NCBI GenBank assembly: GCA_944990035.1 | Contig: CALYLX010000128.1 | Span: forward strand, 310,001 to 374,000 | Reading direction: 5' to 3' | From: Clitopilus passeckerianus | Lineage: Eukaryota > Basidiomycota > Agaricomycetes > Agaricales > Entolomataceae | Length of the DNA stretch: 64,000 nt | Shown here: piece after piece, positions 1 to 10,851 of the stretch | Layout of the letters: every line of letters begins with the position of its first letter | Numbering within the stretch: the first letter of the stretch is position 1 | Notes under the pieces: generated by a model | Told to the model about the DNA's origin: nothing | What the model saw: only the letters and a program-made list of their open reading frames with translations | Databases searched by the model: none | Program-made: the position numbers and the translations under genes

Positions 1-597
1 AGATACTGCATCTAAAGGTGCCGTTCTCGCCATGACCCGTGAACTTGCAATGGTCCACGCTCGGGAAGGCATTCGTATCAACTCCCTCTGCCCGTAAGCT
101 TTCTACCTTGTTTTCCGTGGTTTCGTCCTGACGCACGCACAATCTTCCTCAGTGGACCCTTGAAGACACGTAAGTAACTCTATTGACAGACTTTCCACCA
201 AATTCCGCTTGACGCTTTTGTATTATTAGCTTTGCTCATGGACTTCCTCAATACCCCGGAGAAACGTGAGCGTCGTCTCACACATCTTCCTATGGGTCGA
301 TTCGGTGAGGCCGTTGAGCTCGCCAAGGCTGCTCTGTTCCGTACGTGTTCCAGATCTTCGTTGACTTCGTGCCCGCTGACATTTCCGTATAGTTGCCAGC
401 GATGAAAGCAGCTATATGACGGTAAGCTTTCCCCCAAATATCCGCGTTTCTTGGCTGATAAGATTCCAACACAGGGTACTGACTTCAAAGTTGATGGTGG
501 TCTCACTTCTGCATACGTTACGGCTCTCGGCGAGCCCATACTTCCCCACCCGCCAGTCTTATTGGCTGAACAAGTCAAATTTCCGGTTATTGTATAA
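1..597 (+). CDS. Short-chain dehydrogenase/reductase, C-terminal part (5' truncated by window edge)
   Basis: C-terminal half of a classical SDR oxidoreductase (NAD(P)-dependent, Rossmann fold). After splicing it reads TASKGAVLAMTREL, then REGIRINSLCPGPLKTPLL, MGRFGEAVELAKAALFLAS and MTGTDFKVDGG, which are the post-catalytic helix, the PG motif and the C-terminal tetramer strand of the family. The window opens with the bases AG followed by AT ACT GCA TCT AAA. I infer that these AG bases are an intron acceptor and that the catalytic Tyr codon of YxxxK is split across the edge. At least four further introns are visible, including those near 93-153, 169-230, 341-393 and 421-475. The protein ends LLAEQVKFPVIV at a TAA at 595-597. 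The substrate cannot be told from this part. I am sure of the family but not of the specific enzyme. Confidence 0.85.
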
Positions 598-689
598 CAT
601 GAATAGTATATCTGTGCAAATTACCTAGCAGAACACCAAATATCCAAGATCCTGAATTACAAATTACGTCGAGTGAGAACATATTCAAG

Positions 690-1541
690 TTACTGGGCCT
701 TGGCCGCCTTTGCACGCTTCTTATCACCCTCAGCCTTGCGAATGCGAGCAATCTCCACGCCAATTTCGTTGTTCAACTGCTTCTGGAATTGAGGGCGATA
801 ACCGAGTTTGAAGAGAATTTCCACATGAACGAAGAACGGCGCAAGAACCACAGCTAGAGAATAGGGAAAATAGACTTTCAGCAAAGGTAAAACAGAACAA
901 CAAAGTGACCTTCTCTTACCGCCAACAAGATTATCAAGAAGGGCAGGAGCGCGTTTTTCAGCAGCACCATGACCGATGAACTGAGCAATCCAGAGATACC
1001 GTGGAGAAGAAGTGTGTTTTGGGTATGGTCGGCACCACCGCGGGCGTAAGTTGTGGCAGTGAGTAGAGACAGGATCATCTGGGGTGTGTAAAGCAACTAG
1101 GAGCAGGAAAGGTGAGTTAAGCACGGGTCAAGGGCAAGAATCACGCACAGCCGCAACGGGCTCCAGTACGAAGTAGTAAGCCAGGTAGACACCGACGAGA
1201 ATTGCAGCCCAGTTCAGATCGAAGTTCAAGTAATCATTGATGTGATACTGGACGGTTGGGATGGCGGATGGTGTAGGAAGCCAAGCTAGCATTACTTGGG
1301 CAGTCCTGGCGCACATATCATTAGAAAGGGTTGTAGGGCCTACTGCAATACTGCACTCACCATAATATGATTGGTACGCAGACCATATGGATGGCAACAT
1401 TTACCGGGTTGGCATGATAGGCACCATAGAATTTGAGCTAGAAGCATTCATCGGCGTATCAGCCAACGCATCGGAATGAACCAACAGCTTGACCGGGAAC
1501 ATTACCTGAGTCTTAACGTCGAAGAGGGATGAGGAGGACAT
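690..1541 (-). CDS. MPO1: Mpo1-like ER membrane protein (DUF962; 2-hydroxy fatty acid dioxygenase family)
   Basis: Homologue of yeast Mpo1 (YGL010w), an ER membrane dioxygenase that removes one carbon from 2-hydroxy fatty acids derived from phytosphingosine. The start MSSSSLFDVKTQ is followed, after an intron, by LKFYGAYHANPVNVAIHMVC, the conserved N-terminal motif with its histidines. Further exons carry the HDYLNFDLNWAAI-like segment and AQFIGHGAAEKRAPALLDN, the second His-containing signature, and then a hydrophobic segment ending ILFKLGYRPQ. The C-terminus is Lys/Ala rich (KKRAKAAKAQ). I chose the ATG at 1541 because MSSSSLFDVKTQ matches family starts. An in-frame ATG at 1652 would add 37 Pro/Ser-rich residues. 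About four introns break the frame. It is transcribed divergently from SEC22. The family is clear; the chemistry is assumed from yeast. Confidence 0.88.
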
Positions 1542-2364
1542 GGCGGGAGTAGATTGCGGGGACGACGGATATGTGCCTCCGGCTTTATAACCAGCGTAAG
1601 GTGGCTTGTAAACATATGATGGTGAGTTACCCGAAAGGGAATATGTTCCCATCCGCCAAGGACGTCAAATCTGTGTTATGTCTACAACACCACGTGGTCC
1701 TGGATCGAGATTCGGACGCGAACGATCTCCTTTCATTCGAGCCCTTTCCTGCAACACAGTTACTTGTTCGATGCAAAGCAGCGCTTTGTTTCATTGCTCC
1801 AGAAAAACAGAGGGAACGATCCGATCTTTGGGCAAATGAAGTTGGCTTCTGTGCCCCCTCTGTTACACTCATAACTATATCAGTCTGACAGGACCTTCTC
1901 CCAGCCAATTAGCTTCGTCGAGTTGCCCTTCTATGCTGCGATGTGCAGAACGACCACCGAAGGGAAATGAGACGGCTACAATCATCTGTTGAATCCTTTG
2001 GAGAATCCCGCTGGTAGTGAGAGACTGACCATGCTGAGATTGGTAGAGGGTTATTGCATCTTTTCTTGTTCCGACTCGTGTACACATGGGTCGGGATCTG
2101 CGAAAGAAACTTTTATCTAGGGATGCCGCACATCGTCGCGTAACCCCCAGGAATAAGTAAACAACAAAGAGCACTGCAGAGAAACGGTCATCAGCGTAAT
2201 TCATTCGGCCAAATGGACGCGTCCCCAACGCGTCGATAGCCGAGATCAGTCCTGTCCAAATTCGGAAGGAAACACGTCAAATCACGTGTGTAACCTCCAA
2301 GGTTAGCGTTTGCCCGTCTGGCTTTGCGGGAACAGTCCATTCTTTGTGTTACGCCACCGTTACG
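1542..2364. other. Intergenic region between divergent MPO1 and SEC22
   Basis: 823 bp between two head-to-head start codons. Several open frames cross it on both strands, but none shows a recognisable motif or sensible splice pattern. A CACGTG hexamer lies at 2283-2288, 77 bp upstream of the SEC22 ATG. I see no RNA gene. Confidence 0.6.
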
Positions 2365-3257
2365 ATGGTTAAGTCGACGATTATAGTACGAGCATCCGAC
2401 GCCCTTCCGCTGGCAGCTAGTGTGGACGATGAGCAGGTGCGTATTGCGAAGCATTTTGCCACTTCCCTACTCCGATGATTGACGTGTCCGTCGTCTAAAT
2501 TAGACAGAACAAGCCCTGCAAGAACACAAACAGCAGTCTAAGCTCATATTCCGACGCATTAACCCAAATTCTGAACCGAGGTGCTCTATAGAGAGCGGAC
2601 AGTATACATTGCAGTTCGTTGTTCGCTACCTTTCGGTTCTGGCACACTTGAACTCAACCGCCTTGGTTCAATAGTTATCTCATTGCGGACAATGTTGTCT
2701 TCCTCACAATAGCAGACAAGTCATACCCACGGAAGCTTGCATTCTCCTTCCTTGATGAACTCTCCAAAGAGTTCGCCACTACTTATGGCGCTAAGGTAGA
2801 AACTGTTCGAAAGCCGTATGCTTTCGTTGGCTTTGGTGCGTTCTTCCAGCCCTTGTGGATGCTTTCCTGCTGACCATAGTTTCTGAGAAGATACTTTCAT
2901 GTCAAAGACTGCACGGCTATACCGTGACACAAGAACAGCAGCTACAAATTCATCTCTGGATAGACTAAATGATGACCTTCAGGACGTGACGAGGATCATG
3001 ACGAAGAACATGGAGGAGCTTCTTTGGAGAGGAGACTCACTTGACCGTATGTTTCCCGAATCTCGGCTGTCTCATATCCGCAGCTCACCGTTCTAAATAC
3101 AGGCATGTCACATCTTTCGACCTCGTTGCGCTCGGAATCAGAAAAGTACCGTAAAGCAGCACGGCAGCTGAACTGGGATGCAATGCTTCGACAATACGCA
3201 CCATTAGGTGGTGTGCTCATCCTAGTAATCATTATCATTTACTGGCGGTTTGGATGA
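2365..3257 (+). CDS. SEC22: R-SNARE Sec22 (ER-Golgi vesicle SNARE)
   Basis: Longin-type R-SNARE for ER-Golgi transport. Exon 1 (2365-2436) starts MVKSTIIVRASDALPLAASV, the typical Sec22 longin start. Exon 2 begins at 2504 (TEQALQEHKQQSKLIFRRI). Three more introns lead to YLIADNVVFLTIADKSYPRK and VRKPYAFVGFDTFMSKTARL. The SNARE motif follows: LNDDLQDVTRIMTKNMEELL with the central zero-layer Arg in LLWRGDSLDRM. The tail anchor is PLGGVLILVIIIIYWRFG, followed by TGA. The spliced length is about 215 residues, as expected for Sec22. Each intron is GT-AG and each join restores a conserved residue, so the model is firm. Confidence 0.93.
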
Positions 3258-3422
3258 GCATTGGGCATATGTTTTCTGTACTATTTTCCAGCTCTCCCTT
3301 GTTGCTTTATTGTAGGCGTTTGTTGCATATTTGACGCGATCTCTCACGACCGCCTGAACCCCTTTTGAGCTTTTGATTTGGGAAACTTGATCATCTGGGC
3401 TTGTAAGGCCCTCAGTCCCATT

Positions 3423-3428
3423 TATATA
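3423..3428 (+). promoter_or_regulatory. TATA-like element upstream of the Pro/Ser-rich gene
   Basis: TATATA within TTTATATACCC, 53 bp upstream of the ATG at 3476. The position fits a core promoter. This is assigned on sequence and spacing only. Confidence 0.4.
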
Positions 3429-3475
3429 CCCTTGGCCCTTCCATTCAGACTGCCAACTGCTCAGCGTTAGCAGTC

Positions 3476-5992
3476 ATGTATCGATCTCCATCGCCCTCTC
3501 CGTATTACAATGGGCCCGACACCCACCAATTTCCTCGTTCACACTCACCGCAACCAGTTCCTCGTTCGCATTCGCCAGCACCACTAGCACAACGAGCTTA
3601 CTCTCCAGCACCCCCACCAGTACAGCGCGCTTATTCACCGCAACCACCAGCCCAGCAGAATGCGGCAGCATCTATCCAGCCTGGTTCGATCACCTATACA
3701 TCGACCACAGGTCCCGATGGGAGGCCGATGTATCAGCAATTCAAGTATGTCGATCCTTTCTATGCGTTTATTACATCGATCGGACAACTGATTCTGCGAT
3801 CTACTGCAGGGCCGTACCTGCTAGGTCTGCCGCCTTTCTGCTGGTTCTCGTTGTGGGCTCTGATTGACCTTGATCCTACAGTTATCAGACGCCTCAAGGC
3901 ATCATCAGTGGGATCCAATGGGTCCCGGTTGAAGCAACGTCTGTCCTTCCTGCTGGAGCTGTTCCTGCAGGTCCAGTGCGTTGAATGCCTTCATCACGAA
4001 GCCTTGCCGCTGATATACAATTGCAGGACTTCCAAGCATCATGGGGTCGCGGTCAATTAGGCAATCAAGATAATCGAAACATCACTGAATGGTACGCACC
4101 TTCACCTGCACTTTTCTGATTACCGATCTAAAGTTTGGATCACTGTCATAGGGAAACCGAAAGGCGTCGAAAAGAAGAAGAGCAAGCGGCCAAGGCAGCT
4201 CGCGAAAGCCGTTTTGGCTACGATCCCGATATAGCAGCGGCGCGTGAACGCGACGCGATCGCCAGAGAACGTCGCAAGAGCATTTCCCAAGGCTACACTC
4301 CAGCTGGATATACTACCTCCAACTATTCCGCAGGCGGCGGATATCCTGACCGTACTGGTAGTGCTGCTTCGGGGTACACTGGATATCCTACCAGTGGAGG
4401 ACACAATCGTGATTCAAGCTATGATCTTGACCGACATATGAACGACCTGGCTCTCCGCGATCGTGATCGTGACTACGATGGTCCAGGAACAAGGGAGAGA
4501 AAAGTCTCCCTTGGCCGTTCCCGTCAATACAGCACCAGCGAGAACACTGGAGGAAACAGATCTCGCGCGGTCAGTGGAAACCTCGGAGCCCGCCCGGATG
4601 GATATGGTGCAGGCACTACTGGCTCGTACGGATCTGTATCAGGACCTTATGGTGCCTCGGCTAGGTCTACTTCCGGGCCCACTGGGCCAATTCCTCACGC
4701 GTCCCCCAATATGCGCGCCGCTTCTCCAAATATACGACCAGGTGAACTCCCCTACAACCCCGCTGGAGCCACCTCTGGTTTGAGTTACCCTGGCGCCAAC
4801 TATTCCTCCTCACCGTCCCGTCCTCCTGGAGATACTCTTCCTCGCTCAACCACTCCCTTCGGGTCTCCTACCGCGGTCTATCCGCGTGGACACGTCATGG
4901 AGGGGCAACCCATTCCTCATTCTAGAGCCGCATCTCCCAACCCATCTTCTGCCCCATCGGTTGGCGGCCCGGCATACCCGAACCCAGTGTCATTCCCAAA
5001 AGTCGAAGTACCCCAGTATGGCCGTCCTGCCAGTCCCAACCCAATGCCGGTAGGGTCTCATTATGGCCGCCCTACTAGCCCGAATCCTATGCCGGTGGCA
5101 GGACCTCACTATGGACGTGTCGCCAGCCCGAACCCTATGGGAGAGCCGCCTGTTGGTGGCCAACAATTACAGGCACCGCCTTGCTTCTCGAGGGCTGTCA
5201 ATGCGGCCAGGTCATATGCGCCATTCAACGTTTTCAAAGTCCAGGATATGGAGAAGTTCTGGACTACTCACCCGCATATACCTCGCATTCTCGAAGAACA
5301 CGATATGTACCCTGAAGATTGGGAACGTCTGATGAAGGTGAGTTTATAGGACCTCCATGGCTTCAGTTTGCCTACTGACCGATACCCAGGACGTCTCCCT
5401 TGCCTGGGCTGGAAGACTTCCTGTCCCGGACTTTGCACGTACCGGAAAGCCACCTCGACCCTCGGCTCTCACTGCTGACCTCGTCGATCTCTGGAACGCT
5501 TCCTTCTTCGCCATCCGAGGCGTCGAGTTGGTCCTTTACAAGGGCAGAGAGCGTAGGTCTGGCGCAAAAGCTGGCCTCCTTGACAAAGATCTCCCATACC
5601 TCTCCGAGCCAGATGATTACCCTTCCTCCGAGGAGGATGAGCCGGATGATGATTCTGATCCAGACATCGATGCTCGAAGAAGCAACTATTTGTACAGCCC
5701 ACAAATGAGTCCACAGAACACCATCGACGACGTGTTTGAGACTGGCCGACGCAGGAGGGAAGCCAAGATCCGTGAGAGGGAAGAAAGGAGGGCAAGGAGA
5801 CACGATAGAAATAAGAGGAGGAGAGAAAAGTACAGGCAGAGCAAGTACTCGCTCTACCTATACTACAACCCAAGCCAGATGGCGACAGGAATGGGTGGCG
5901 GAAGTCCGGGAATGGCCAACATGCCAGCGCCTGGTGGATACCATGGCAGTGGTTATGGACCTCGCGGAGGGTACCCTTCAGGCCAGTATTAA
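3476..5992 (+). CDS. Uncharacterised Pro/Ser/Tyr-rich protein with a conserved-looking C-terminal region
   Basis: I do not recognise the function. The N-terminus has SPSPSPYY and RSHSP/RAYSP repeats. An intron of about 135 nt then leads to YQTPQGIISGIQWVPVEATS, and a 56-nt intron (about 3974-4029) to DFQASWGRGQLGNQDNRNITE. After a third intron comes a charged coiled-coil-like stretch (ETERRRKEEEQAAKAARE), then some 300 residues of low-complexity Gly/Ser/Pro/Tyr sequence. The C-terminal 210 residues look folded: FWTTHPHIPRILEEHDMYPE, DWERLMK, an intron (about 5338-5390), SLAWAGRLPVPDFARTGKPP, LVDLWNASFFAIRGVELVLY, then an acidic stretch and a very basic RRRREAKIREREERRARRHD. The protein ends with Gly-rich sequence. 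Total is about 730 residues. It could be a regulatory or RNA-associated scaffold, but nothing proves that. Confidence 0.8.
5017..5140 (+). repeat. Three in-frame YGRxxSPNPM coding repeats
   Basis: Inside the Pro/Ser-rich gene, YGRPASPNPMPVGSH, YGRPTSPNPMPVAGPH and YGRVASPNPMGEP follow one another directly. They are about 42-48 nt units with matching DNA (TATGGCCG / GCCAGTCCCAACCC types). This is ordinary coding micro-duplication in a disordered segment. Confidence 0.75.
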
Positions 5993-6238
5993 TTTCCCGC
6001 CCAGATAGTAATTTACTGCGTCTTAGAATGGATCAACTTTAAGTAGCTTCTGTTTGTATATTCAGCTTTGCAGATCTATGTACAATCTCTACTGCCTTTT
6101 TCAAGACAATTCATGAATATTGTTCCCAAACAAGTTACGCATTAAATCTGAATTTACACGGTTTATAGACTCTGAAAAGATGAACGAAGCAAAATATTAT
6201 TGTCACAATAGATATCAAGCCGTTGCCAATGCCAGCGT

Positions 6239-9200
6239 TTACCAACCTCTGCCTCTGCCACGTCCCGAACTATAGGGTGCACCTCCTCTGCTATTGTTTT
6301 GATAGGAGAGGGCTTGGCTGGCGTTGTAGCCACCTCCATTGTAGTTGGCCTGGCCTCCATAGCCTCCATAACCTCCGTAATCAGAGTGACCTCCGTAGCC
6401 ATTTTGGGAGCCTCCATGACTTGATGGCGGGGGTCCTCCGCCACGACCACGACCACCACCGCCATATCCGCCGTAGCTGCCATGACTTTGTCCTTGCTGC
6501 CGGTTCTCGGATCCATAGCCGCCATATCCACCACCACCACCACCTCTTCCACCGCCCCCGTAACCTCCATAACCTCCATAACCGCCACCCTGCGGAGGGG
6601 GAGCTTGATTCTGATAAGCCGGGCGAGAAGGATAAGATTGTTGCTGGTAGCCCCCTCCTCCTCTACCCCCTCCACCACCACTATAGCCTCTAGGCGCACC
6701 ATAGTCTCCCCTGCCTGGAGGGCCACCTCTACCACGGTTGTAGCCTGACTGTTGTCCTCCACCGTAGTTTGGTGCTCGACCATGGAAAGGATCATTCCTA
6801 TTAGCACGATCAGCCCCGCCTTGAGCCCAATTCCCTCCTCTCCCAGTGCCGTGGTTACCGTAACCTCCTCCTCGACCCCTTCCTCGGCCGCCGTTGCGGG
6901 TGATTTGGAGATCCTCCGCAGTGAGTTGACGAGGAGGTCGCCTAGCACCCGGAAGCAAGACCGACCGATGAGGAGAGAGTTGTTTGGGGAAGAAGTACAG
7001 TGCGGATAAGGACTTGTCATTATGGATGTCGTCGAGGCCGTAGTTCGATAGAGGACTGTAGTACGTTGATCCCGGCAAACAGTCTGGGTTGGGTAAAACT
7101 GAGCCATTCAGTCCAGCGCTCATTCGAACGTCGACAGCAACGGGCTATAAACAGATTTGTTCAATCCTGTTCGAGTTCAGGCTATCCAGGACTTACCTCT
7201 TGTTTCTTTTTCTTGCCGTACAGCGATTCAAAGAGGGGATAAATGGGATGCTCGTTGGATGCGAAGACCACGTTGTTGCCCCATTGGTTGCGCTTGACTT
7301 CATCTTCGGTCAAACTGGGATATCGGGCACCCATTGCGTCCAGCAGACGGCTTGGGTCGATAAATGGCAGAAGCGCAACTCCCTGCCATGCCATCTTCTT
7401 GCCGTTCATGTCTATCTCGAAGGAGCTTGGGTAGAAGTCCCGAATTGGGGAGTCCTCGTCTGTCATCAGAGTCCTAAAGGCCTCTGGTATGAGAGTTCGA
7501 CTAAGTAACAAAGTCAGTGATCTAGTTTCCGTGACAACATTCTGTATTTACCTGGCGGCGGGGAAGACTCCCATAAGCTGCTCGAAAGGTTTGAAAGGTT
7601 GTCCGATGTCGAAGCGGATGTCCATCTTGTCAAGGTCCTCAAAATCGGTAGCGAAAGGAGCGAAATGGTAGGGATAATACCACTGCCAAGAAGGAGCCTG
7701 AATAACGAACGTAAGTCCAAGCCAAGATGCAGCTCAAAAGATCTGACTCCTTGATAGTAATATGCTAGCACCCACGCCAAACCTTCCACATAACATGTCG
7801 TTATCCTAAGATATGTTAGGTGTTTGTTCATTCAGCGCACCTGATCGACTTACTGTTTTCGTGTCTCCAGATCGGTGTACTCAACACCAAACTTCTGTCG
7901 ATAGTAACGCTCCCTATATCCTGGTTCGTAGAGCCTGCAAATGCGATGTTGAGTGAATATACGGTGATGCACAAAGCCAAAGGCGGCTTACTTGACGGAA
8001 TCCTCCTGTTCAACCGATCCATCCGCGTTCACCTTGAGAGCCAATGTGGTTTTGGAGCATCTGGAGGAGCGTCATCGTCGTCTCCTTCGAGTGTCTCTGC
8101 GTCTTCTGCTGCGTCGTCGGATCCCGGCCCTTCTTCGTATTTCCGTTTTGCTCCGACCTCGACCGCGTCGTCGGCATGGGTGACTATAGAATCGGCCTCA
8201 TTGTTGAAATCGAGCTCTGGCGGAATCTCACTGGCAGCCTTTGGTTCTGACATGACTACATCAGCAGTGGAGATGCCGTTTGTACCTGCTGAGCGATTTC
8301 CAAGACCAGGAATATCCTCTGATCCATCGACCACAGGAGGAGCAGCTGGTGGAAGTACAGGTACTGATGCTGCTTGCACAGGGGGAATCATGCTCATCGG
8401 TGATGCTTCAAGCGGGGAGGTGGAGGAAGGGGGAGGGAGGGAAGTAGTAGGTTTTTGGGGTAGTGATGGTTTAACGGGCATAAGACCAGAAATCTCAGCT
8501 CTGAGGACGTCTGCAGCGCTCAAATTGGCCATACGAATGGCCCGACGATTGGCAACAATATCACGATTAGACCCCGCAAGTGCTTGTGTAGCGGCAGGCA
8601 CATTTTGTACTGACTGAGGGGTGGACGCAGCACCTAACCCAATAGAATCTGCCTTTGCAGCAAAATCGAAGGATGGACGGGGAGGGAGAGATGCTGGGGC
8701 AGCGGGATTCGAAGTTAGACCAAGAGAAGGGGATGGCGCAGTGAATCCATCTTTGTTATTCTGTTGCTCTAACTTACGACGCTTCGCGTTCTGATCCTGT
8801 CGTTCCTCGGCTACAATAAACAGAAACACGATTGTTAAAACGGATTAATTTGTTATTGCAACAAGAAATAGGTAAAAAGCCAACAATCTGGCGTCAGTGA
8901 ATAGGTGATAGTACAAACCTTCACGTCGCTTTCGGAAAATTTCATCCTCCCTTCTTGCCAGGCCTTCAAGAATTATCTGAGCTCGTGATAGCTCAAGGTG
9001 ACCATGATTTGACAGGTAACCGCCCATCCTGTCGAGTTCTTGTTTCCAGATACGCAGAAGAGTATCAATGGCCCCTTCCCTAATTTCAAGGGAGGGTAGA
9101 TGGGGAAGGAAATCATTTCCGACAAAGAAGATTAGGAGCACCCAGTCGTCAATAGCCTGTTCAAAGTCGAAAGGAAACGAGTAGGTCGGGACATTGAGCT

Positions 9201-10509
9201 CGACTTCCAGATACTCGCGGAGTATAGCAACGTCCAGAAAAATAAAAGGTTTCTTGGTCACGGGCTTCTTGACAATATCAGCCTTAGATCCAGTACACTG
9301 GGCAGCATAATGTCCTTCTTGGCCACACTGTCGGCAGGCAGTAGGTGACGTATCTTGAGCAAAGACATCTTCACGAAGAACCCGGAAGTTCGGCTCGTGA
9401 GTTGCGAGGGCAAGCATAATCAAATCGGCATCCTAGTGGAGCATAAGTTGTTTCAGCGAGATGAACGAACGTTCTACATACCAAACCGTAAATAACGTGT
9501 CGCGTATTGGCGTCATATCCAGGATTGCTCCGTTGCCGCCTTATGAAATCCATAATCTTGTGCTCACCCTCGCCAGGAACGGATGCATCCGAGATGAGGA
9601 CTTGAATCTATTCACCGGTGTAAGTTACCTGAAACATCTCCGATATAGGGTACGCACGTTCTTCCATCCCGGATCGGTATTGATCTTCTGAACAACCCAG
9701 TAACGGAGGGATGAAGCCAACAATGACATAAATGGAGTTCCTGGTGTAATTGCGTTCGAGTCCCATGATACTTTATTCTTCTCTTCGTCGCTAACGGTTT
9801 TCCCCATGGCTTCCCACAAGGCATGGGATTCTTGCCTTGCTTCCTCCTTATCTTTAGCTTCCTGTGCGGACCTGAAGCGACGGGAACGCTGTTGATTCAT
9901 CTTTGCACGTGGAGCGACACCATCTGGATCATCAAAAGTTAGAATGAGAGGCAAATGAGAAGAATTAGAGCTCTACTAACCAATGGCCATGAACAACATC
10001 TTGCGAGGTCGAACCATGTTTACCACACGCTCAGTATACTTGAAGACTTCTAACATCATTTCTTCTTCGGTCTCTGGAGCGGGCTAACGCAAGGTTGTAA
10101 GTTCAATGAAGATATCGTCACGAGGTTGTACGAACCTTTCCCTCGGGGTGGGTACAAGGATGAACCTGAAGGGCGAATGAGCGTTGCACACAGTGCAGAA
10201 AATATTGAAGCCCCTTACAATACCGTTCATATCAAGATAGAGACAGTCGAACTCAGCACCATTGGGATTCGGCCCAGAGATATCCACGGGAACAGGTACG
10301 TCGACTCCATCAGGTCCTGGCAAGGTTTGCTCATCTTCTTCGACCACTGGGAGAACTGTAAAGGTATCAGTGTCCATACGGGTGCGCCTATTGGGTCAAA
10401 TTCTGACCAATTTTAGGGTATTTCTTGCTGAGCCATCGAAAAAGAGCGGGAACACCCTATTACGCAGTTGAGACTGAGTATTTCTTGAATTAGCAGTACG
10501 ACGTACCAT
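6239..10509 (-). CDS. RAT1: Nuclear 5'-3' exoribonuclease 2 (Rat1/Xrn2)
   Basis: Rat1/Xrn2 degrades 5'-monophosphorylated RNA in the nucleus, in transcription termination and rRNA processing. The first coding exon is only ATG (10507-10509). After a 48-51 nt intron the protein reads [16 protein letters not shown], and after another [10 protein letters not shown] and [13 protein letters not shown], which carries catalytic Asp. Then come [37 protein letters not shown] and IYGLDADLIML with the metal-binding acidic residues. A CCHC zinc knuckle ([14 protein letters not shown]) marks this as Xrn2 rather than Xrn1. [15 protein letters not shown] is also present. The downstream domain has [19 protein letters not shown] and [19 protein letters not shown]. 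The last 190 residues are RGG/Gly-Tyr rich, ending GRGRGRGW. About 1040 residues. It diverges from the eIF2B delta gene across 342 bp. Confidence 0.95.
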
Positions 10510-10684
10510 TGAATCCCTTTCCTGAGTAAATAATGAGCAAAAAGCTTTAAATAGTGTTCTTCTGGTCCTCTTGTGCCGCACGCTTTACAGCTGGAAGAAC
10601 AAGACCGACCTTGACTTGGACGACGAGCACTAAGCTTGAGTCTTTGCCGCAACCGCAAAACCGGTGTGAGTGGTCATCACTTGG

Positions 10685-10690
10685 CACGTG
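10685..10690. promoter_or_regulatory. CACGTG (E-box-like) midway between RAT1 and GCD2 starts
   Basis: TTGGCACGTGAC lies 175 bp from the RAT1 ATG and 162 bp from the GCD2 ATG in a 342-bp divergent promoter. bHLH factors bind this hexamer in fungi (Cbf1/Pho4 type). Function here is inference from position. Confidence 0.4.
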
Positions 10691-10851
10691 ACTTTTAATT
10701 ATGTCACTTACCAAAGTGAGTCAGATCAAGATTGGGTCGAGAAAACGAGCAAGCAATCCGTCACAAACCTCGATATAGCACTATCGCTCTCTTATAGCTG
10801 CCCAGGAAACCTTTGAAGGTCGCAAATCTTCTCTCGTTGCTACAACAAAAC

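Noticed and set aside
1571..2454. Several overlapping frames between MPO1 and SEC22
   Set aside because: None reads like protein and both flanking genes have complete starts; treated as promoter sequence.
6163..7107. Long minus-strand frame (314 codons) over the RAT1 C-terminus
   Set aside because: It is an out-of-frame reading of the RGG-repeat region; the RAT1 frame itself gives the GRGRGRG tail and family-like sequence.
7820..8617. 265-codon plus-strand frame, Ser/Ala rich
   Set aside because: Antisense to RAT1 exons whose minus-strand frame is coding and spliced correctly.
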